NCBI GenBank assembly: GCA_015179025.1
Contig: WHUX01000666.1
Coordinates: 1-14,533 of the forward strand
Direction of reading: 5' to 3'
DNA length: 14,533 nt
Source of the DNA: Terfezia claveryi
Taxonomy: Eukaryota; Ascomycota; Pezizomycetes; Pezizales; Pezizaceae
The notes beneath the pieces were generated by a model. The model did no database searches. It saw only the letters and a list, made by a program, of their open reading frames with translations, and had not been told where the DNA came from. Made by a program: the position numbers and the translations under genes. Position 1 is the stretch's first letter. The number at the start of each line of letters is the position of its first letter. Of this stretch, positions 7,933 through 14,533 are shown one piece after another.

Positions 7933-8136
7933 AGAAGTAGAAGTAGAGGAAACAGGAGGATTAGCATTAATATATATATACCGATGTACTATCTAGGTCA
8001 GGTAGGTTATTGGGGGTAGCAAGACACATAGTCAAATAATAGTGGCCTTTAGATTTCTACAGTGTTTTTGGTAATACTGACTATTGAACTACACGGTGTA
8101 TAAGCTAAAGCTAACCGATACATTATGTATTCTAAG
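7933..8136 (-). pseudogene. Protease-to-RT linker of element 2
   Basis: A Pro/Thr/Ser-rich stretch in the minus strand (PTIHPVPSIPPIVLPPKPLN lies just downstream) with many stops and a short TATATATA run near 7970-7980. There is no separate domain. It corresponds to the spacer between protease and RT of gypsy Pol. Confidence 0.5.
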
Positions 8137-8496
8137 CTAGGAGATTCTGAGGACAATTGGGTATTTTAGCTTAGTGACGAACATCGGGAGGTTGACCTCA
8201 TAGTGATCCCCTACTAGGGTAGGCAAGCATGTAATATCGGTGATATCTCTGGAGGAGATGAGTTGACTATTAATGACATCTAGGATATGAGGGGTTTTGA
8301 GCTTGGATATGGGTATAGAGAATCTACTGACAAAGGTTTGGTCAATGAATGCTATTTTTGAAGCTCCACTATCTATAAATGCTAACGTATTAATTGTTCT
8401 ATTATTGATTCTGAGGACGATAGATATAATAAAATACTCGCTGAACAAGCAAGATTCATTAACAATAGAAGAATAAGAAAATGCAGACAAAGACAA
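8137..8496 (-). pseudogene. Element 2 aspartic protease
   Basis: A 119-codon open stretch reads IVLRINNRTINTLAFIDSGA, with DSGA as the aspartic protease active site, then SKIAFIDQTFVSRFSIPI, ISSRDITDITCLPTLVGDHY and LPMFVTKLKYPIVL. This is the gag-pro protease of gypsy elements, which acts as a dimer to cut Gag and Pol. The active site is intact, unlike the nearby zinc knuckle, but the surrounding polyprotein is broken. No true start is expected because it is made as part of a polyprotein. Confidence 0.82.
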
Positions 8497-9660
8497 ATAG
8501 CCTAGGGCAGGTCTCTTGCTAGTGTCAGTAACTAGGTAAGGGATAGGGCTTTTCCCGACTCGTTAATCTCCTAGATCCAAGGTACTGGAGTGTCAGAAAT
8601 AGTGTGGATGGCCAGGGTATGGGCTTTCTGAAGGGGACAGACTGCAATAAAATAATCAGCCTTCCCGTATATAATACACAAGCCTTTATCCCTATGTCTG
8701 TCCTATTCTTCTTATGTCAATCAAGGCCTGCCTAAGGATAAATCTATAGGAGTGGGCCCTCCTGGTACCAGCGAAGGATGTACTGGTTTGTTGGCTAGGG
8801 TCATAGTTGTTGTAGAGAATTGGGCTGGCTTTGGCTGCTACTACTATTGTGCTAGGCAGGTGGTCAGTCAGAAGGCTGGTCGGTGATATAATCTAGCCAT
8901 TCGTTGCTCCACTATAGAGGCCTAGTTGATCAACTCCTTGAGGGTATTAACTACGAGGAGGATAACCATGGCTTGTGGGAGCTCATCACTGAGCCCTTTC
9001 TGGAATTGCTCAAACTTAGTCTGGTCATTCTATCTTACCTCTGCAGCTAGTCTCGAGAACTCTGCAATGTAAGCAGACAACTCTGAGTTGTACTATCTCA
9101 GTACCCGGAGTACTTAACTGGCTGTCCCCACTGTATCAGAATCTCCGAACGCCTAATCCAAGATAATAAACAAGGCTGAGACTTATTGAGCTTAATCTCT
9201 GTCTCGAGTACATATAGCTGGATTTGATCCATAGTCTTGCCCTCTATTAGGGCAAACACATAGGCTAGGTGGTGTTGTTCTAATGGAAACCTAGCCGAAT
9301 TAATGCTTAACTTCCAGTTCACCATGTTTTTCTAGACCCATAGATGAGCTCTATCCCTATTAAACTTATGGAGGGTAGGGATAGTTTCTATTTTGGTGGT
9401 GGTGGTTAGCATAGAGATAGCCAAATTCGCTAGGGTGTGGTCAAGGTTTTGTACCGTAGCCTGTTCAGTGGCTAGGATAAGGTTTATATAGTTAAGATCA
9501 GTCTGGAGGACTATGATCTCTTTATCGGCAGATCTCAATTATTATTCAGCTATAGCTAGGCTATTGCTGAGTTCGGTCCTGATGGTATCTATGACTTTGA
9601 TGATGTTGATGATTTCTCAATAGTTGGCATTCAACTCGTTTAAGCTTAAGGATATAGGGG
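8497..9660 (-). pseudogene. Element 2 Gag with degenerate zinc knuckle
   Basis: The minus strand reads a coiled-coil-like leader (KVIDTIRTELSNSLAIAE, then SADKEIIVLQTDLNYINLIL), and then the capsid-type core: KFNRDRAHLWV, MVNWKLSINSARFPLEQHHL, AYVFALIEGKTMDQIQLYV. After a frame slip near 9170 it continues with AFGDSDTVGTAS, YNSELSAYIAEFSRLAAEV and FQKGLSDELPQAM. A CCHC knuckle follows near 8660-8705, read as C-I-I-Y-G-K-A-D-Y-F-I-A-V-C: the second Cys and the His have both become Tyr by a single transition each. Gag packages element RNA. The start cannot be fixed because the leader contains several stops and no clear ATG. Confidence 0.8.
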
Positions 9661-9745
9661 AGCTCCTCTAGGTTTGAAACCTGACAGTGGGTGAAGGGGT
9701 TCTAGATATGACAGCATACCAGTTGGTTGAGAAGATCCAACATAG

Positions 9746-10220
9746 TGTAATATAAGTTCTAGGGACAAGGCAACTAAGGTGTATGCCAAGACAAGGGTAA
9801 GGCTAGCACAACATATACATAGGAATACTATATGTATGACTAGGGGAAGGCTAGGACGGGGGCAAGCACAAGAGGTAAAGAGGCAAAGGGCAAGGGGCAC
9901 GAGACACGTGTAGGCAGTTGCCATATGTGTCAGAGGAGGGCAGCTATGCTACAGAGTTATTTACGGGACAAGGCAAGATGAGGGGGTATATAAGGAGGTA
10001 TACCTTCGCAGAGAAAGGCAAGGTCTGTATTAGGATACAAGACATTAGATAGGGATCTAACGAGAGGGTGGAGAGAGCGCACTATATATATAAGCTTCCT
10101 TCTAGGCTGGCTAAGGCCACTGGAAGGATTAAAGTTTCTTGAGACCCCTTATCTCGAGAGTCGAGATAACAACGATATCCAATAGAAAATACTAATAATA
10201 ATGAGAGTCGGGTGGAATTC
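9746..10220 (-). repeat. Element 2 LTR, 5' copy, truncated at its outer end
   Basis: Aligned with 3763-4240 from TGTAATATAAG onward to GGTGGAATTC. The final 43 bp present in the other copy (TACCTGACTG...GTGACA) are absent, and a new TG-starting sequence begins at 10221. The differences from the other LTR are mostly transitions, which suggests decay after insertion. On minus it lies directly before the gag leader, as a 5' LTR should. Confidence 0.83.
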
Positions 10221-11167
10221 TGTAATGGAGAATGTTTCATTGGTTATATAATTGCTTATATACTTTTTGTATTTCCTCTAATACTACTATATTATGTAAC
10301 TAAGCCTCTGGGTGTGGTGGGGAATAAGGAAGAGTAGGGAAAAGTTTGATTTTTTTTAGTTTTTTTTATTATTATTTTATTTTTATTTTATGGGTTTTCA
10401 TTTGTTAAGTAATTTAGTTAGTTAAATGAATGGCATTGTTTTTGGTGATTTCCTTGTTAATGCTGACACTCGAATAGACTTGTTCGAGTGTCAAATTAAA
10501 GAGGCTGATATACTAGAAAAGCAAGAGATTTGACAGTTGAATAGAGTTGTTCAGATGTCAAATAAGCAAGAGATTTGACAGTTGAACAGAGTTCTTCGGG
10601 TGTCAAATAAGCAAGAGATTTGACAGTCGAACAGAGTTGTTTGGGTGTCAAATAAGCAAGAGATTTGACAGTCGAACAGAGTTGTTCGGATGTCGAATAA
10701 GAAGGAGATTTGACAGTCAAACAGAGTTGTTCGGGTGTCGAATAAGCAGGAGAATTGACAGTCGAACAGAGTTGTTCGGGTATCAGAATAAGAGAAAGGT
10801 GAAGAAATGACAGTCAAATAAGCTTGTTCATATATCAAGAGAGATAGGTGTCAGTATGATGGTTAGTTTAAGGCAGAATTATGCAAAAATTAGTCTTGTT
10901 GGTTAATAATGATGTTATTGTGATGGAAAGCAGAAGGATACAGTCGTTATGGTATTTTTATGAAAAAACTCACAGGAGGCGAGAAGAGAGCAGCAATTTT
11001 GTGATGTACGATTCTACTTTTGTAATCTCTCTATCTTTTCTTCTTTTCTAAGTTAGCAATACTATTGAAGCTCTCACACAGTCCTTCAGTGCATATTCTT
11101 GTGTTAAGAACGAAGTACCTTTATATTGGTCCCTTCGACCGGAGAGTTTATCACTAAATTGTTATCA
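10221..11167 (+). repeat. Putative 5' LTR of element 3
   Basis: It starts TGTAATGGAG at the break in the element 2 LTR and is inferred to end near TTATCA (11162-11167), just before the gag frame; the end is uncertain because no second copy is in the window. It contains a possible TATA region (about 10243-10262), T-rich runs at 10350-10390, the 45-bp hairpin array, and no open frame that looks like a gene. Confidence 0.5.
10464..10837. repeat. Tandem array of 45-bp units, each with an imperfect palindrome
   Basis: The leader copy at 10464-10493 is a perfect inverted repeat: arms TGACACTCGAA (10464-10474) and TTCGAGTGTCA (10483-10493) with an 8-base loop. Related copies start at 10531, 10576, 10621, 10666, 10711 and 10756, exactly 45 bp apart, and a divergent one at 10808. 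Later copies read TGACAGTCGAA-CAGAGTTG-TTCGGGTGTCA and similar, so the stems have one to three mismatches. Minus-strand frames across it encode a matching repetitive peptide, which I regard as a by-product. Confidence 0.9.
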
Positions 11168-11216
11168 CCAAAAGGAAGAAAAAACAAGATGGGGAGCCCC
11201 AAAAAATAAAGCAAAA

Positions 11217-13955
11217 ATGTATGAAGTCATAGGAATGGTTAGCAGGAAGCTAATCAAAATGTCGTGGGAAAAATGGGTGTGGATGATAATAGTATAGATG
11301 CTAATGCAAATGTATAAAGACCTGAAGAGGATCTGGAACTTGGAAAGAAGAGAGGAATCAAAAAACAAGAACAAAAAACAAGAAAAAGAATCAAAGCAAT
11401 TCTCGTAGACGATAGAAAGAAGTGAATTTTTAGAATTAAACAATATAGTATCTAAGCTTAAGAGGCAAGTAAGAAATAGAAGGAGAGCAGAACGACTGAT
11501 AAGGAGAATTCCTATATAAGTGTATAGTTCTCAGTCCATAACCTATTCTTGCAGCGAAAAGCTAGAAAAGGTTTTAACCAAAATTGACTCATTCCTGGAC
11601 AAAATGTCTCCTGAAGAAAAGGGAGCCTATCATCAAGAGCCTGGAGAAAGCTCAAAAGCGGCAGGGAAGCGAAAGGCGAGAGAAGGGAGAAATAGTCCTG
11701 CGGTGTCTCATGAAGTTCAAATTACAACCTTGAGCCCAATGGCTTTTTATCCTTTACCTAGTCAATAGGGAGCACCTTATTTCGATGGAATAGATGTCTC
11801 TGATTTCCTTGCCAAATGGGATAATCTAATAGTTGAGTAGACAGAGGAGCAGAAGATAAAGAGAATTGTCCAATACTATGAGAAATCAATTGGAAAATAT
11901 CTCAAGACAATTAGGTCATACAAGAAGAACGATTGGGATGAATTCAAGAAGCAACTGTTGAAGGATTTCAGGGCCAGTGACTCAGAGTTGAAAAGGATCA
12001 TAGTAAAAGACTTACGAAGGATAGTATCGGAAATGAGAAAGAAGGAAAATCTAAGTCTTGGCAACTACCATTCATTCAATATCGAATATAGTGAACAATC
12101 AGAAATGTTATTGGAGAAAAGAAGGTTAGATGAGTGGACTAGAATTACATTATTCTTGCGAGCCTTCAAAATTTGTGCAGGAGATAAGATTTGCAAGAAG
12201 TGTGAGATCGATCTAGAGAATCCTGACATACTCATAGATAAGTGGGAGGACGTCAAGCAGACTATATTGGAATAGTCAGAGGATGAAGGGTCGCAGATGA
12301 CAAGGTTCTTTAGGGAAGAAGAAGATGAGATGGAATATAAAGAAATGGTACCTCAAGTCAAGATACTTAAGAATGATAGTAAGTACAAGGAGACAAAGAA
12401 GGAAACCTCGAAGAAGCAGGAAAAGGCGGACCCTATGGATGAGATCATCAACCAACTGAGAGATTTAAAGCTACAGCACTTAAAAGCTCAGCGAAGTGCT
12501 AAAGAGGAAGCAATCAAGCGAGATCTTGAGTTAGCAGAGCTCAAGAAGATAGCCACAATGACTCCTAAGTTGTAACAACTACAACAACTGTACAATCCCA
12601 ATCAGTATGGGTGAAGAGATTATCAATCCAATACAGGAAATTAAGGTGGAGGACAAAGGTTTCGAGGATGTTTTTGGGATGGTGGAATTCAAAGGAGAGA
12701 TGAATGTAAGGACTTCCAGAAGGCAATCGAAAGAGGAGATGTACATTTCCGTGGAGCTTCTCTATTCTTAGGACATGAAGAAATGGAAGGGACAATTAGG
12801 GTGCCTTATCCAATAGTAGCTGAGGATGGACAGGTAACTGAATGGCATAAGGAATGGGTGGAGAAAGCGTTAAAGACCAAGGAATCAAAAATCGATTCGA
12901 TCAAGTTTATTTCTAGTGCAATAACACTACAAGAACAAAGGCCTTGTATGAAAACTGTGACCCATAAAGGAGAAGGATACGAATATGGGAAGATGAATGG
13001 GCAGCCAATGATCTATAAGCCAGTCCAAACACAAGGTAAATCTAGGAATATAAAGGAAGGAATTATTCCAAGAGAATTTTGAGAAGGAATGAAATTCTGG
13101 CCACCTAGCAATCCGAAACCACCATCAAATTAAAGGAAGCCACAAGAAGAACAGAAGGTGGAGGAGCCTATAATGGAAGATAAGATAATGAAAGATATAG
13201 AGGAATTTAAGCAGCTTGAACCTATGAGGAAAAAGATAAAGAAGAAGCCGAAAGAAAAGAAGATTGAAGAAATAGAAGAAGTTAAGAATGTTCCTATTTG
13301 GATGCGGATGAGGGAAAACTTAGACCTCGATAAAATTGCTCATAAGTTAATGAGTGGTAGAGGACTCAATCTGGAAAAGATTCTAGTAACAGCGGGACCA
13401 GAGTTAGTACAATGATGTACAGGAATCAAAAGAGTTCCACGAATTACGAAAATGCAGTATTGCGTAGAGAAAAAGATGGATGCAGTAATATCATAGGTGT
13501 ACAGGAATGAGTCGTATAGAGAGCTTTATGCAGTAGCATGCCTGGTATGCATTGCAGCTCCAAATGATAATGCAGAAGATATGTTGGAAATGCTAATTGA
13601 TGGAGGATCTGAGTTGAACTTAGTAAGGGAGGACATCGTCAAGAAATAAAACATACCAATTGATGTTAAAGTGAACTGGTCCATAGAGGGGGCTACGGGA
13701 CATAGTACATGGGTGGTAGAAGTCTGCTACAAAGTTACAATTACGATAGGAGGAGTGGTAACTAGCAGTCGTTTCTTTGTAATGGTGAACCTAACCCATG
13801 AAATCATACTTAGCAGACCTTGGGTAAGGTCTGTCAAAATGAAGGAAGATAATCATGATGATAGAAATTGCTACATTACGGTTACAGGCATCAATAGAGA
13901 TGAGTTATGTTCTGTACGGTACCAGCTAATCATGGGAAAAATAGAGAGGAGGTAA
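11217..13955 (+). pseudogene. Element 3 gag-protease, single frame with 14 premature stops
   Basis: One plus frame runs from an ATG at 11217 to TAA at 13953-13955 with no indel. Stops occur at 11295, 11406, 11517, 11766, 11838, 12273, 12573, 12612, 12642, 13080, 13131, 13413, 13494 and 13647; each fits Gln, Arg or Trp lost by C-to-T or G-to-A. Order: basic coiled-coil leader (ELNNIVSKLKRQVRNRR); Gag core (APYFDGIDVSDFLAKWDNLI, KIKRIVQYYEKSIGKYLKTI, NDWDEFKKQLLKDFRASDSE); coiled coil 12420-12560; remnant knuckle CFWDGGIQRRDECKDF (12665-12715) lacking the second Cys and a clear His; KAIERGDVHFRG; PYPIVAEDGQVTEWH; Lys/Glu-rich linker; then the protease, EMLIDGGSELNLV (13585-13626) with DGG in place of the usual D-S/T-G, and EIILSRPWV. 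The ATG choice is tentative, since the same frame is open a little further upstream. Confidence 0.78.
13934..13940 (+). promoter_or_regulatory. Candidate -1 slippery heptamer G GGA AAA at the end of the gag-protease frame
   Basis: In the gag frame the codons are atG GGA AAA, fitting X XXY YYZ, 13 bases before the TAA. A -1 shift would open 17 codons (EEVRFITLEG...) to a TGA at 13991. The Pol frame beyond is yet another frame, so this cannot by itself connect gag to Pol. Function is unproven. Confidence 0.2.
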
Positions 13956-13989
13956 GATTTATAACTCTGGAGGGAAATGAAGAAAGTGA

Positions 13990-14533
13990 ATGAGTAACTC
14001 GGGAATTATTGACCATATGATAAGGCCAGGAAAAGAGGAGAAGAAGATGGAATCTGTTCTTGGTGTTCCAGAAAATATTGTTAAGGATGTTGTGCATGAT
14101 TTTGATTATAATACCTCAGGCGTTAAGGAGAAGTTTGTTTTGAGTAGGAAAGCAGTATATGAAAGTTATTGGAAAGGATCAGTCCCTGGCGTTATGGGCG
14201 AAATGGTCGATGGAAAAGCAAGAAGGATATCATGGATTCAGAGGTTATATAAGAAGAAAGCTAATAAGATAAGACCCGTGAATAAGCCTTACGAAAATGG
14301 TGCAAAACCTGCTAGAGATGAAAATTGCGAAACAACACATTCAATGGAACAATCACTGTTTGAGAGTCATGCCAAATCTGGCGAAGTTATTGAATCAAAT
14401 ATTAATTTATCCCTCTATGAAAAAGGATGGATTATACCCAAATTCTCAAAGATTTCAAAGGGTTCGAGATTGACTTCGGAACATATCAAGGATCTGAAAA
14501 TTGGAGAAGGCATCATATGCAGGAAGAGGAAAT
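13990..14533 (+). CDS. Element 3 Pol, N-terminal pre-RT segment, open and cut by the window end
   Basis: An open frame of 181 codons begins ATG at 13990, preceded in frame by TGA (13987-13989), and continues past 14533. It has no stop, in contrast to the gag frame next to it. Segments seen: GVPENIVKDVVHDFDYNTSG, FVLSRKAVYESYWKG, ARRISWIQRLYKKKANKIRP, VNKPYENGAKP, YEKGWIIPKF and RLTSEHIKDLKIGEGIICRK. The KKxxKxRPVNKP stretch and the 'RLT..h...L.IG.G' stretch resemble the spacer that precedes RT in some fungal gypsy Pol proteins. I recognise it by that pattern only. It lies in a different frame from gag-protease, 34 bases after its stop. It could be a separate reading frame in the element or the product of an indel. 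The natural start is unknown. Confidence 0.55.
   Translation, partial: MSNSGIIDHMIRPGKEEKKMESVLGVPENIVKDVVHDFDYNTSGVKEKFVLSRKAVYESYWKGSVPGVMGEMVDGKARRISWIQRLYKKKANKIRPVNKPYENGAKPARDENCETTHSMEQSLFESHAKSGEVIESNINLSLYEKGWIIPKFSKISKGSRLTSEHIKDLKIGEGIICRKRK

Larger units (their letters stand above)
3763..10220 (-). mobile_element. Element 2: near-complete, decayed Ty3/gypsy chromovirus (LTR-gag-pro-RT-RH-INT-chromodomain-LTR)
   Basis: Direct repeats at 3763-4283 and 9746-10220 flank a minus-strand series in Ty3/gypsy order: gag, aspartic protease, reverse transcriptase, RNase H, integrase, chromodomain. It is nested in element 1 at 3762/3763 (candidate 5-bp duplication CAAGA at 3758-3762). Its outer 5' LTR end is cut by element 3 at 10220/10221. 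The internal region also carries a MITE at 7090-7247. Stops and lost zinc ligands are almost all explained by transitions, but there are also a few frameshifts (near 9170, 7260 and 5730). Confidence 0.88.
10221..14533 (+). mobile_element. Element 3: Ty3/gypsy-type element on plus, inserted into the element 2 LTR, runs off the window
   Basis: It comprises a putative 5' LTR (10221 to about 11167), a gag-protease frame (11217-13955) and a pre-RT Pol frame (13990 onward). Its orientation is opposite to elements 1 and 2. It begins exactly where the element 2 LTR copy stops. RT, RNase H, integrase and the 3' LTR should follow outside the window. Confidence 0.75.

Noticed and set aside
10464..10837. 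CRISPR-like array
   Set aside because: The whole 45-bp unit repeats, there are no unique spacers, and the context is a eukaryotic LTR.
10496..10838. Minus-strand open frames encoding a repetitive peptide (TVKSLAYLT... and DCQISCLFD...)
   Set aside because: They simply read the 45-bp array, whose period is divisible by three. Two different frames are open at once and there is no independent coding sign.
11165..11443. Minus-strand Phe/Ser-rich open frame
   Set aside because: It lies opposite the A-rich start of the element 3 gag frame, and its composition explains the openness.

Overview
The window looks like a transposon graveyard from a filamentous ascomycete. The evidence is a set of Ty3/gypsy polyprotein remnants, one with a chromodomain; a LINE with an RNase H domain of the Tad1 type; and heavy decay by transitions (CAG/CAA/CGA to stop, TGG to stop, TGC to TAC, GGC to AGC) of the kind left by repeat-induced point mutation (RIP). 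The assignment to Pezizomycotina, perhaps Pezizales, is a guess from element style, not proof. I find no host gene, rRNA, tRNA, CRISPR array or bacterial-type feature.

Layout. 1-600 (minus): end of a LINE ORF2 with an RNase H domain. 608-1063 (plus): an endonuclease/RT linker piece probably from the same kind of LINE, head to head with the first, as expected from a twin-primed insertion. About 1064-2017 (minus): C-terminal part of an integrase-like protein with a CXC-type cysteine cluster, resembling proteins annotated 'KRAB-A domain-containing protein 2-like'. 2018-3762 (minus): 3' end of Ty3/gypsy element 1 (short putative LTR, polypurine tract, polyprotein C-terminus, integrase). 3763-10220 (minus): element 2, an almost complete chromovirus with LTR, chromodomain, integrase, RNase H, RT, protease, gag and the second LTR, the latter cut off at its outer end. 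A 158-bp foldback MITE sits inside its RT at 7090-7247. 10221-14533 (plus): element 3, another Ty3/gypsy-type element, with a long LTR carrying a 45-bp hairpin array, a gag-protease frame with 14 premature stops and no frameshift, and the first 181 codons of a downstream frame that runs off the window.

The pieces form a readable insertion stratigraphy. The integrase-like gene was there first. Element 1 entered it, as did the LINE at its other end. Element 2 entered element 1 at 3762/3763. Element 3 entered the LTR of element 2 at 10220/10221. The MITE entered the RT of element 2 at a TA that appears to have been made by an earlier RIP-type mutation.

Nothing here points to an intact new biochemical system. 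The most unusual points are the nested order of events, the CpG-rich MITE, the hairpin array in the LTR and the integrase-like CXC remnant. All coordinates of degenerate genes are approximate unless stated otherwise.
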